Translations under genes and position numbers: made by a program
Notes under the pieces: generated by a model
Told to the model about the DNA's origin: nothing
Database searches by the model: none
The model's input: the letters and a program-made list of their open reading frames with translations, nothing else
Shown here: positions 1 through 7,053 of the stretch, piece by piece
Layout of the letters: every line of letters starts with the position of its first letter
Numbering within the stretch: position 1 is the first letter of the stretch
From: Blastococcus sp. MG754426
Lineage (GTDB): Bacteria; Actinomycetota; Actinomycetes; Mycobacteriales; Geodermatophilaceae
NCBI RefSeq assembly: GCF_021699055.1
Contig: NZ_SSXC01000048.1
Location: forward strand, 1 to 32,968
Direction of reading: 5' to 3'
DNA length: 32,968 nucleotides

Positions 1-23
1 TGAAGCGCCCCAGGTTTCGTGCC
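1..23. repeat. Candidate IS3 terminal inverted repeat (orfB side)
   Basis: The sequence starts TGAAGCGCCCCAGG immediately downstream of the orfB stop codon. IS3-family ends typically begin 5'-TG and carry a C-rich tract, so this fits the terminus. The partner repeat cannot be verified because the other end of the element is deleted. Confidence 0.4.
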
Positions 24-27
24 GCTC

Positions 28-996
28 TCATACGGGCTGCTCCTGCGGGATGAGGGCAGCGTAGTGGGCCTCCTCGGCCTCGTTCGGGGTGATCATTCCG
101 AGGGTGCCGTGCAGACGTCGGTTGTTCCACCAGTCGACCCAGCCGGCAGTGGCGTACTCCACGTCGGAGACGGCCTTGTAGGGCCCGGCGTGGAAGACGG
201 TGGTGCGGACGCACTCGGTCTTGAACAGGCCGATCACGCTCTCCATCAGCGCGTTGTCGTAGGCATCGCCGACCGAGCCGATCGAGGGCGCGATGCCTTC
301 CAGGGCCAGGTGCTCGGTGAACCGCAGCGCGGTGTACTGACTGCCGGCGTCGCTGTGACTGATCAACTGGCCCGGCTCGACGGCCCGGTCCTCGCGGGAG
401 CGCTGCCAGATCGCCATCCGCAGCGGCGTCATCACCAGGTCGGTCGTCTTCGTCGTGGCCGCGTGCCAGGCCACGATCTTCTGCGCGAAGACGTCGGCGA
501 TGAACGCAACGTAGGCGAACCCGGCCCAGGTACGCACATAGGTGAAGTCCGACACCCAGACCCGGTTGGGCGCCGGCGCGGTGAAGTTCCGATCCAGCAG
601 GTCACCGGCCCGGGTCCCGTCCTTGCCCGGCACCGTCGTGCGCAGCGTCTTGCCCCGGCGCACCCCGGCCAGCCCGAGGGTGCGCATCGCCCGGTCCACC
701 GCGCCGGCGCTGGCTTGCGGCAGGGCAGTGCGGCGCAGGTGGGCGGTCATCTTCCGCCGCCCGTACAGCCCCTCGGGGGCCAGCCGGCGCACGCCGTCCG
801 GACTGGTGGCCCAGGCGGCATCGCGCACCGCGTCCTGCACCTGGGCGTCGGTGACGATGCGGTCGGCGACCGGCCGGGATGGCCGTCTCCACTCTCGGTA
901 GGTCCGCGCGGCGACCTGACAGCCCTGCTCACGCAGGACTCGGCAGATCGACTCGACCGCACGGCCTTGAGCCACTTGATCGGCGATGAACGCCAT
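28..996 (-). CDS. IS3-family transposase OrfB (DDE integrase catalytic subunit)
   Basis: This is the catalytic half of an IS3 transposase, which cuts and joins the element's ends. The 322 residues hold an N-terminal HTH_21-like region (about 45-105) followed by an rve integrase core. The catalytic triad is visible: D150 in WVSDFTYV, D216 in SHSDAGSQY, and E252 in ALMESV, with the D-35-E spacing standard for IS3. The C-terminus has the usual WWNNRRLHGTLG motif. The ATG lies two bases beyond the orfA stop, but the frame stays open upstream through a run of T residues in orfA, so the working product is more likely an OrfAB fusion made by -1 frameshifting. Length is normal and the gene looks undamaged. 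Its orfA partner is truncated, so activity of this copy is doubtful. Confidence 0.93.
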   Translation of the reverse strand: MAFIADQVAQGRAVESICRVLREQGCQVAARTYREWRRPSRPVADRIVTDAQVQDAVRDAAWATSPDGVRRLAPEGLYGRRKMTAHLRRTALPQASAGAVDRAMRTLGLAGVRRGKTLRTTVPGKDGTRAGDLLDRNFTAPAPNRVWVSDFTYVRTWAGFAYVAFIADVFAQKIVAWHAATTKTTDLVMTPLRMAIWQRSREDRAVEPGQLISHSDAGSQYTALRFTEHLALEGIAPSIGSVGDAYDNALMESVIGLFKTECVRTTVFHAGPYKAVSDVEYATAGWVDWWNNRRLHGTLGMITPNEAEEAHYAALIPQEQPV

Positions 997-998
997 AA

Positions 999-1271
999 TC
1001 AGCGGTTGCGGGGGTCGAGCTCCCCGGCGAAGAAAACCGTCGCCGCCTTGAGGATCTCGTTGTCCTCGCGCAGCCGCCGGTTCTCGGCCTTGAGTCGCTT
1101 GATCTCCGCTGACTCCTCCGACGTGGTCCCCGGCCGGGCCCCGTCGTCGATCTCGGCCTGGGCCACCCAGCGGCGCACCGACTCCCGGGCCACCCCCAGC
1201 TGGCGGGCCACCGCCACCGCCGCGGCCGTGGTCGAGGAGTACTCGCCCCGGTGCTCACGCACCAGCCGCAC
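999..1271 (-). CDS. IS3-family transposase OrfA, 5'-truncated
   Basis: This is the DNA-binding half of the IS3 transposase. The 90 residues contain the helix-turn-helix region (VARQLGVARESVRRWVAQAE, about residues 21-40) and the C-terminal leucine-zipper segment (EIKRLKAENRRLREDNEILK). Relatives normally begin with about 15 more residues ending in an RAV motif before RLVREHRGEY. Here the homology starts at the GCG GTG CGG codons near position 1275, and everything upstream belongs to the DUF4268 gene. The GTG taken as start is therefore just the first available start codon, and the reading frame overlaps the end of the upstream gene by 17 bases. I regard it as a truncated gene, with translation perhaps coupled to the disrupted gene. 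Confidence 0.85.
   Translation of the reverse strand: MRLVREHRGEYSSTTAAAVAVARQLGVARESVRRWVAQAEIDDGARPGTTSEESAEIKRLKAENRRLREDNEILKAATVFFAGELDPRNR
1029..1038 (-). other. Candidate -1 programmed frameshift site between orfA and orfB
   Basis: On the minus strand orfA reads GTT TTC TTC here, giving a T-rich slippery run. Slipping back one base gives the orfB frame, which is open without stops from this point to the orfB ATG at 996. IS3 elements commonly make OrfAB by such a shift. The site is not a canonical A6G heptamer, so this remains a candidate. Confidence 0.4.
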
Positions 1272-1743
1272 CGCCGTTGGGCTGGCTGACGACCGTGAAC
1301 AGCGGTGCGGGTGCCGAGTCGCCGATCCGCACCGCGGAGATCTGGACGCCGAAGAAGCGGGTGCCTTCCTGCGTGTGGGTGTTGAGCCAGTCGAGTGCGG
1401 CCCGGTGCTCCTGCCTGAACTCCGGTGCCACCCAGACGATGTTGCTCACCTCATCCACACCAGCGGCGTAGGTGAGCAGCTGCCCGAGGTGGCTGTGGTC
1501 CGTCTTCTGGAGCTGGTTCTCGACGATCACGGTCTCGCCCGTGCTGATGTCGTGGCCCAGCAGATCCAGGTAGAAGTCGCCGATCGGGTGCTCGTTCACG
1601 GTGAGCTCGAGGTCCATGCCGAGGGCGTCACCGAGCCGATCGGCGTTCTCCAGCAACCACGGGGTGAAGACGTACGCCTCGTGGGACCAGACCTCGGTCA
1701 CCGGGACCGTCTCGAGCTTCCCCAGCAGCGGCACGTGGGTCAC
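1255..1743 (-). pseudogene. DUF4268-type nuclease-like protein, 3' end replaced by IS sequence
   Basis: The 162-residue product begins at a GTG preceded by GAGG at about eight bases (VTHVPLLGKLETVPV). It matches the N-terminal half of the DUF4268 family: a short strand-rich start, then GDFYLDLLGHD followed by TVIVENQLQKTDHSHLGQLL, which is a PD-(D/E)xK-like core with ENQ at the E-x-K position. Next come LTYAAGVDEVSNIVWVA and HRAALDWLN. Family members continue well past the VVS-x-PN motif; here the frame runs into IS sequence right after that motif and stops 14 codons before any C-terminal domain could form. The gene lies 17 bases downstream of a second PD-(D/E)xK-like gene and was probably co-transcribed with it. 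I infer loss of function by IS insertion followed by an adjacent deletion. Confidence 0.8.
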
Positions 1744-1760
1744 CGTGCGAACCTCAGCAA

Positions 1761-2897
1761 TCAATTCAGAACAAGAGCGCCGGATCCTGCATCGGAGATG
1801 TTCGATGGAGCATCTCTCGATGGGGAGGGCCCGCACAGTCGTTGGGCGGCAGCCACGATGGCGGCGCGCAGGTCGGAGCGCTTCAACAGGTCGAGAGGTA
1901 CCCCGGGCCGCTTCTTGAACTCGGCTCGGGTGATGGCATCGGTCGCCAGCGGGAGGCCCGCGGCCGAGAGATCTTCCAGGAAGCGACCCAGAGCTTCGGG
2001 GTCGGCTCCGCGCGCCCACTGGAAGTTGCACGAGAGCGATGTGGGGAACCCGCAGTACACGCTGAACGGAGCGATCTCGGCTCCGGAGGCTGCGGTGCCC
2101 CAGAGCGAGTAGCTCGGGTAGGTGCCCGAGCCGCCGTGTCGGACACGGAAGCCGTGAGTCGCAAGGTCGTCGACAAACGACACGACCGCGTCCGCAAGTC
2201 CAGGATCGCGCTCCCGCAACCAGGCATCGACGTCCGTGTGGTTCCACCGGACGGTGCTGGCTGTGCTGCGGCGCGCGTTCTTGTCTTCGGCTGACTCCGA
2301 GCCGTACACGGTCGGGATGAGGATCTCGGTGTCGCTGTGCACGGCGTGGCGAAGCTCGATGGCCAGCAGGCGCATCCCCGCTGTGGTGTGCGTGTTGAGG
2401 TAGCGGACGATTCGTCGGAGATCCGTACTGATCGAGTCGACCGCCAGCACCAACGTGAAGACGCCGGCTTCGAGATTCATCTCGAAGGCGCGGCGTGCGT
2501 CATCCGGTTGGCCGTCGAAGAGAACGTCGAGGGACGGACCGCCGCGCGACTGCCACAGTTCCTCGAACATCTTCGGAGTGAGCTCAGCGAGACGTGCTGC
2601 GTAATCGAGGATCTGCCCGACGATGGTCCGGCGGATGTCCGCGTCAGTCGCCAGCTTGCATTCGACGATGGTGATGGTGCCGTCGCTGTCGATGACGACG
2701 AGGTCGGCCCGACCCACGCTGGTAACCAGTTCGCGGACCGCGATCGCCTCGGAGCTGATGCCTTCGATGAGGCTCGGCTGCTCGCACAGGATCTGCTGCA
2801 GTTCAGCTTCGTTGACGTACCCGTAGCTGTTGGGCTCGGTCCACCTACCACCGTGGTCCCGGACGCGGATCTCGACAGCGCTGCGCGGTGAAGCCAC
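1761..2897 (-). CDS. PD-(D/E)xK nuclease-fold protein of unknown role
   Basis: The recognisable part is a NucS/DUF91-like nuclease core: VGRADLVVIDSDG followed by TITIVECKLATDADIRRTIVGQILDYA. This gives D65 and E79-x-K81 (counted from the chosen start) plus the Q of the following helix. The remaining 200 or so residues include segments resembling DUF4268-like C-terminal regions (TVRWNHTDVDAWL, YCGFPTSLSCNFQW) but no further motif I can name. The frame stays open up to 3164, but that extra N-terminus is Pro/Ser-rich and unlike a folded domain, so I choose GTG at 2897. No clear ribosome site supports it, so the start is uncertain. It heads a two-gene minus-strand unit with the truncated DUF4268 gene and is divergent from the DUF6308 gene. 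A role in DNA cleavage or defence is inferred only from the fold. Confidence 0.65.
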   Translation of the reverse strand: MASPRSAVEIRVRDHGGRWTEPNSYGYVNEAELQQILCEQPSLIEGISSEAIAVRELVTSVGRADLVVIDSDGTITIVECKLATDADIRRTIVGQILDYAARLAELTPKMFEELWQSRGGPSLDVLFDGQPDDARRAFEMNLEAGVFTLVLAVDSISTDLRRIVRYLNTHTTAGMRLLAIELRHAVHSDTEILIPTVYGSESAEDKNARRSTASTVRWNHTDVDAWLRERDPGLADAVVSFVDDLATHGFRVRHGGSGTYPSYSLWGTAASGAEIAPFSVYCGFPTSLSCNFQWARGADPEALGRFLEDLSAAGLPLATDAITRAEFKKRPGVPLDLLKRSDLRAAIVAAAQRLCGPSPSRDAPSNISDAGSGALVLN

Positions 2898-3176
2898 GGT
2901 GGCACTGTCGCACGGCTCTGAGACGACGCTGGCGAGGTTGACCGGAGGCGCGCCGGTCGTGGCGGCCGTCGAGGAGCTGTCGACGCTGCGGACGTCCTGC
3001 CCGGACCGTCCCGCCGACGGACCACATGTGCAGGGCTTGTCGACGCCGCAGAGCTGGGGCGATGACGGCCATGAACGGCGATCCGTCCCTGGCAGCAACG
3101 GCACATTGCGCGCTGGTTCGACGGCTCTCATTGGCGTGTCCGCGACACCCGGGCTCGTATCCATGACAGTCGAGGG

Positions 3177-3860
3177 GTGATCCGAACTCCGATCGAGCTC
3201 TCCCGGTTGCTGTCCATCGTCGACGACCCGCGGGCGACCGAAGACCTCCGCAAGTACTTCCAGCCCACGCGCGCCCCGGGGACGATGCCGCGCTACTCCG
3301 GCAGTCGCTTCGAGTTCTTGGCGGGTGGCGGCGACCGGCCCGAGACGGCTGATCGGATCACTGTCGACGATCTCGTGGCGGTGACCCTCCTGTCGGTCGA
3401 CGTGCCCGGTGACGTGGCGCTGCAGCTGCTGGAAGGCGACCTAGGGCGCGACATCAGCCGGCATCTTCAGCGCATCCCCACCGACGTGGCGATCAGCGAT
3501 CGCACTGCCGCCCAGCACTTCGCCAGTCACTCGCACGCAAGGGTTGCTTGGGATCTGCTGGAGGAGCCGCACGGCATGGGCTGGGTGATTACAGGCAAGT
3601 TGCTGGCCCGGAAGCGGCCCCAGCTGCTCCCGGTGTACGACCGGGTGGTCCGTTGTGCCTTCGGGCGGCCCGACGGGTTGTGGAATTGGCTGCTTGCGAT
3701 GTTCGCGGATGACGGCGCCCGGCTGACCGACCGTCTTGAGGCGGCACGTGACGCGGCAGGTGTGTCGCCCGAGGTGTCTGCGCTCCGGGTGCTGGACGTG
3801 ATTTTCTGGATGCGCCACCGACCCGTTCATCTGACGAATGGGTGCGCCGGTCTGGTCTGA
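3177..3860 (+). CDS. DUF6308 family protein (copy 1)
   Basis: This is a 227-residue soluble protein. The diagnostic part is the central KLLARKRPQLLPVYDRVV segment followed by a W-rich helix (GLWNWLLAMF) and a C-terminal VLDVIFWMRHR. I associate this pattern with DUF6308, a small actinobacterial family of unknown function whose middle resembles the helical DNA-glycosylase/helix-hairpin-helix fold. The last point is an impression from the LxxRKRPxLxPVYD motif, not a proven relation. A second member lies at 19858-20643 (KLLHHKRPELFPLTDN). The GTG start sits right after CGAGGG, an unusually short spacing, and the stop of a five-codon frame (ATG at 3163) overlaps it, so translation could be coupled or the start could lie slightly downstream. 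It is convergent with the next operon. Confidence 0.7.
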   Translation: MIRTPIELSRLLSIVDDPRATEDLRKYFQPTRAPGTMPRYSGSRFEFLAGGGDRPETADRITVDDLVAVTLLSVDVPGDVALQLLEGDLGRDISRHLQRIPTDVAISDRTAAQHFASHSHARVAWDLLEEPHGMGWVITGKLLARKRPQLLPVYDRVVRCAFGRPDGLWNWLLAMFADDGARLTDRLEAARDAAGVSPEVSALRVLDVIFWMRHRPVHLTNGCAGLV

Positions 3861-3894
3861 AGGTTCGCGGCTTGACCGCAGCAGCTTGAGATGT

Positions 3895-4686
3895 TCAGCC
3901 GGGCCAGCCGAGGAGGTGGTGGGCGTGCCGCCCGGCGAACCACCGACCGGTCGTCCTGGACCGCCGGTAGGCGCCGAGATAGCCCACCGGCTTCACGGTG
4001 ACGTGGACCTGCCAGGACCGGCCGTCGGGACGCTGCGGCAGCTCGTTGCCCCAGCGAGCCAGACGGGCGTACCAGCCGGCGTAGGTGTCCAGCACGAGGC
4101 TGGCTTCCCGCTGACCGCTCGTGGGCGAGGGGTGCAGCAAGGTCCCGGTGACTCCGTGGTCGTCGAGTCCCGGACCAAGAAGGTGGTCGAGGACGTGGCC
4201 CAGGTGCAGTGGGTCAGCGCCGCCGCCGAGCGTGCGATGCCACTCCGGCAGGACCCGCACCGGCTCGGTCGCCGCTGGTGTTGCCACAACGGATCCTGTC
4301 CGCTTGGCGATCTCGCGCGCGTGCATTCTTGGGCATGGGGACGTCTGCGCCCAGGCGGTCAGAGCGAGTGCGTGCTCTCCCCACCAGCGGTCCAGAAGCA
4401 TCAATTGGGGGGTGTCTGTCGGGCGTCCGGCGGCGAGCCAGCGCTGCACACCGAGGTCGGGCTGCGTCCAGCCGAGGACCCCGTAGGTCAGCGTGGTGAG
4501 CGGTGCCCAGAAGGCGATCGCCTCGGCCAATGGGTCCGAGCGCCCGCCGGGCTGCCACGGTGCGGGCGGTGGCGACCAAGGGCCGTCCGGGTCGTTGAGC
4601 GCCTGGATTAGTGTCGGAAGTCCCCAGATCCACGGTCCACTGTCGCCGATCAATCTGGGCGAAACGGGATCAGGCCCCCAGGACAT
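3895..4686 (-). CDS. Hypothetical protein, last gene of the ADP-ribosylation operon
   Basis: This is a 263-residue product with no domain I recognise. It is rich in Trp and Pro (IWGLPTLIQ, PPPAPWQPGG, LLDRWWGEHALALTAWAQ) and has no signal peptide, membrane segment or obvious catalytic motif. A central region (LPEWHRTLGGGADPLHLGHVLDHLLGP) carries several His residues, and the end (GRSWQVHVTVKPVGYLGAYR) looks like a beta-sheet. The reading frame is well supported because its ATG overlaps the end of the HD-domain gene by 17 bases, typical of translational coupling. By position it belongs to the operon that contains the glycohydrolase and the candidate ADP-ribosyltransferase; it could be a target, an immunity factor or an accessory subunit. 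No function is assigned. Confidence 0.6.
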   Translation of the reverse strand: MSWGPDPVSPRLIGDSGPWIWGLPTLIQALNDPDGPWSPPPAPWQPGGRSDPLAEAIAFWAPLTTLTYGVLGWTQPDLGVQRWLAAGRPTDTPQLMLLDRWWGEHALALTAWAQTSPCPRMHAREIAKRTGSVVATPAATEPVRVLPEWHRTLGGGADPLHLGHVLDHLLGPGLDDHGVTGTLLHPSPTSGQREASLVLDTYAGWYARLARWGNELPQRPDGRSWQVHVTVKPVGYLGAYRRSRTTGRWFAGRHAHHLLGWPG

Positions 4687-5335
4687 ACGTGCCTCCCTCA
4701 GGCTGCTTGTTGCCTTCCGCGGTCATCAGGGCGCTGACGGCGCAGCCCAGCGCGTCGGAGATCGAGTGACCGGGCAGCCGGTTCGCGACCACGTCGCGGA
4801 CGCTCGTGTAGTACCAGAGCAGCTCGTCGCGGCTCGCGTTGAACGTCGTCCAGAAGTCCTGCCCGTACCGGCGGACGTCGGCGGCGATGCAGAGCCCGTT
4901 GTGCGTCTTGTCCGCCGCCGTGACGAGCAGCGCGTCGAGCGGCTTGGCGCCGAGACCGGCCACGTACGGGCGCTTTCGCGCGGCCCACGTCCCGCTCCGG
5001 TTGCCGTCGGCGTGCAGGCCGTCCGAGCAGGCCCGGACGATGTCAGCTACCGCGCCTCCGAACCGCGACCGGATCTCGGCCAGCACGGCGCCGCCCTGGC
5101 CGGCGGGCGCGTCCTCCACGGCGTCGTGCAGCAGCGCGGCGATCGCCTGGTCCTCGGTGCCGCCGTGCTCGAGCACCAGCGCGCTGACACTCATCAGGTG
5201 CGTCATGTAGGGCACACGCGAGCCCTTGCGCAGCTGCTCGCGGTGGTGCCGCGACGCGTAGAGCAGGGCCTCGTCGAAGCGCTCGCTCAACGGCCCGCTC
5301 CCCATCGCGCGGCGGTCATCCAAGGTCGTGGTCAT
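4670..5335 (-). CDS. HD-domain phosphohydrolase, RelA/SpoT hydrolase-like
   Basis: This 221-residue protein matches the metal-dependent HD hydrolase half of RelA/SpoT and MESH1-type enzymes. It has H31 in SRHHREQLRKG, H46 in VPYMTHLMSV, the H70-D71 doublet in AALLHDAVED, the RFGGAVADIV helix, and D142 in TAADKTHN. Those residues bind Mn2+ in the family, which removes pyrophosphate from (p)ppGpp or related nucleotides. There is no synthetase or TGS domain, so it is a stand-alone small alarmone-hydrolase type; the actual substrate here is unknown and could be another modified nucleotide. The ATG directly follows the TGA of the candidate ADP-ribosyltransferase gene with no gap, and the next gene overlaps its end, so it is firmly inside the operon. 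Confidence 0.8.
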   Translation of the reverse strand: MTTTLDDRRAMGSGPLSERFDEALLYASRHHREQLRKGSRVPYMTHLMSVSALVLEHGGTEDQAIAALLHDAVEDAPAGQGGAVLAEIRSRFGGAVADIVRACSDGLHADGNRSGTWAARKRPYVAGLGAKPLDALLVTAADKTHNGLCIAADVRRYGQDFWTTFNASRDELLWYYTSVRDVVANRLPGHSISDALGCAVSALMTAEGNKQPEGGTYVLGA

Positions 5336-6598
5336 TCAGTTCTTCCCCGTCTTGATGGCGGCGACGACCGCCTCGACGTCGGCCGGCTCTGTCGTCGTCC
5401 GCGAGGCCGCGCGCATGGCGGCCCACTGGCTGTACTCGTCGTCGCCCTTGGCGTCCCAGCCGGGCTCCCACGCCCAGTAACGGACGACGTTCACGGTTTG
5501 AGCTTCAGGTGCGCGGGTGACCGTGGCACAGTCCTCGCCACCGAGCCGCAGTTCCAGCGTCTCTTCCTGCGGTGCGGTGGTCGACCGGGTCAGCGAACTG
5601 TGCACGACGCTGGGAGCGGCACCGAGCACGGCGAGCAGCAGCGGGTCGGAGCCCACCCGGTCACCGCTGGCGCCGAACCACTGCAGCCGCACGTGGGTGG
5701 TCCCGTCGCGCACCTCCTGCGACAGCACCCGGTACTGCCCGCCGGTGACCAGCTCCTGCTCGTCGTCCTTGATGCTTGAGTGCTGCCACGCCGGGACAGC
5801 GGGGAAGTCGCCCACCAGTTCGAACAGGAACCGCGTGCCGAAGCCGGCGGCGACGTCGGGGGAGAGGGAGACGCCCCAGAGCGGCATGTTGATGCGTCCG
5901 GTCGCCAGGCGTTTCTCGATCTGGGGGTCCTCGTTGGGCTTGGACTTGATCCCCCGACCGGCGAACGTGCCGGCGGGTACCCCGACGGCGGTGGACCAGC
6001 CGTTCGCGTCCCGGTGTGGTGCATCGTTGACCGCCCGCAGCAGTGCGAGGCCGGCCGCCAGCACCTCGGGCGTCGTCCGTGCCTGCTCGTCGTAGTCGGT
6101 GATGAACCCCGCGTGGAAGTAGTGGCGCACGCCGCTGAGCACGCGAGCCGCGGCGCGCACCGGCGACGAGCCCACGTTCTTACCGCCCTGCCACAACCTG
6201 CACGCCTCGGCGAGGGCGTCGTCCGGCACCGGCGGCTGGACGACGGGGCGGTGCCACGCCAGGTTCCTGGCCTGGAGCACTTCGAGCACCCGCACCGCGG
6301 CCGACACCTCGCGGACGACCAACTCGACCGCCTCGTCGGTGGTGGTCGCCCGAGCCGCCGTCGTGCCCTGCGCGCCGACTGAGGTGAAGCCGTCGTCGGG
6401 AGCCGGGAGGTGCACGGCGCCGTCGTCCTGCAGGTCGACCCACTGGTTGTAGTAGGTGGACGGGTGCTTGCTGCTGATCATCACCTGCAGTGGGTGCAGC
6501 GCCGCCTGTTCGACGCGGATGGCGACGTCCTCGTCATCCCAGGCAGCGACGGACTCGGCCACTCGGCGGCGCACCTCGTCGTACTGCACGCCGCTCAT
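5336..6598 (-). CDS. Candidate arginine-type ADP-ribosyltransferase (R-S-ExE)
   Basis: This is a 420-residue protein. Residues 1-150 are of unknown type. The stretch from about 155 to 310 carries what I read as the ADP-ribosyltransferase core. R215 sits in TFAGRGI; SLS at 244-246 sits in the WGVSLSPDVAAGFG segment, where ARTs have the STS motif followed by a helix; and E280-Q-E282 is followed by LVTGGQYRVLSQE, matching the ExE-x-L-x-G-x-xxxV turn. ExE is typical of arginine-specific ARTs that use NAD+. The call rests on motif order and spacing only and has not been tested by search. The context is strong support: an ADP-ribosylglycohydrolase heads the same operon and an ADP-ribose-type Nudix regulator lies opposite. 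The ATG overlaps the preceding stop (ATGA), and the in-frame sequence upstream to 6721 is a shadow of that gene. Confidence 0.55.
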   Translation of the reverse strand: MSGVQYDEVRRRVAESVAAWDDEDVAIRVEQAALHPLQVMISSKHPSTYYNQWVDLQDDGAVHLPAPDDGFTSVGAQGTTAARATTTDEAVELVVREVSAAVRVLEVLQARNLAWHRPVVQPPVPDDALAEACRLWQGGKNVGSSPVRAAARVLSGVRHYFHAGFITDYDEQARTTPEVLAAGLALLRAVNDAPHRDANGWSTAVGVPAGTFAGRGIKSKPNEDPQIEKRLATGRINMPLWGVSLSPDVAAGFGTRFLFELVGDFPAVPAWQHSSIKDDEQELVTGGQYRVLSQEVRDGTTHVRLQWFGASGDRVGSDPLLLAVLGAAPSVVHSSLTRSTTAPQEETLELRLGGEDCATVTRAPEAQTVNVVRYWAWEPGWDAKGDDEYSQWAAMRAASRTTTEPADVEAVVAAIKTGKN

Positions 6599-7053
6599 CC
6601 GCAGACCGGGCATGCGCCGGCGGGGGACAGCGCATACCAGTGCTCCGGGCAGATCTGAGGCGCCTTTTCCGACTGCTTGGCGTGCCCGCCTAGCGTTGAA
6701 GCCGGCCCCGCGGCCTTCCACGTCACGGCTTCGACAGCTAGGTCCATGACAGCTGTGGCGTGGTTCGCCAGCAGTTCGTCGCTGAGCTGGAGGTACGTCG
6801 TCGGGCCCTTCTCCTCCTGCTTGGCCCCAGGGAACCGGGCGACGACCTCTGCGGCGCGCTCGGGCGGTAAGCCGATCGAGATCCGGTTGCGGTGGGCGTA
6901 CACAGCGATAGCGCCGGACAGCGACGGGCGCAGGCTGACGTAGGTGCCGGTGCGATCGGACTCTATGGCGGTCCGGGCCGCCAGAGCTTCGGCCAGGCTC
7001 CGGACCGGGGGAGTGGCGGCCAGGTCGTCCAGGTGCGCCTGCAGGGTGCTCAT
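6595..7053 (-). CDS. Small protein with C-terminal Cys/His zinc tail
   Basis: This is a 152-residue protein of unknown family. The body (TYVSLRPSLSGAIAVYAHRNRISIGLP, then PERAAEVVARFPGA and TTYLQLSDELL) looks like a compact alpha/beta domain. After a flexible linker the protein ends in ICPEHWYALSPAGACPVCG, a CPxH...GxCxxC pattern that should bind one zinc. A very similar tail ends the EEP-fold protein at 9309-10547 (LCPVHFIQRPRSGRCESC). Both ends of the gene overlap their neighbours by four bases: its ATG overlaps the glycohydrolase stop and its TGA overlaps the transferase start. It is therefore stoichiometrically tied to an ADP-ribosylation enzyme pair. It could be an adaptor or an immunity protein; neither is shown by the sequence. 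Confidence 0.7.
   Translation of the reverse strand: MSTLQAHLDDLAATPPVRSLAEALAARTAIESDRTGTYVSLRPSLSGAIAVYAHRNRISIGLPPERAAEVVARFPGAKQEEKGPTTYLQLSDELLANHATAVMDLAVEAVTWKAAGPASTLGGHAKQSEKAPQICPEHWYALSPAGACPVCG

Larger units (their letters stand above)
1..1277 (-). mobile_element. IS3-family insertion sequence, truncated at the orfA end
   Basis: The element carries the two-gene orfA/orfB arrangement of IS3-family transposons, reading leftward, with orfB in the -1 frame relative to orfA. The left boundary looks intact, because the first bases after the orfB stop read TGAAGCGCCCC, which resembles an IS3-type terminal repeat. The right boundary is broken: the first roughly 15 residues usual for orfA are missing, and the sequence passes near position 1275 directly into the 3' part of a DUF4268-like gene. 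No matching second terminal repeat is visible there. The copy is therefore probably unable to move by itself. That the window begins exactly at the terminal repeat may reflect a contig break at a repeated IS; this is an inference. Confidence 0.85.

Noticed and set aside
19-2112. Open plus-strand frame of 697 codons across the transposase and nuclease-like genes
   Set aside because: It is antisense to genes with clear catalytic motifs and reads as Arg/Gly/Pro/Val-biased sequence typical of a high-GC shadow frame.
2898-3164. N-terminal extension of the PD-(D/E)xK-like gene up to 3164
   Set aside because: The added residues are Ser/Pro/Thr-rich without structure; kept only as an alternative start because no ribosome site decides it.
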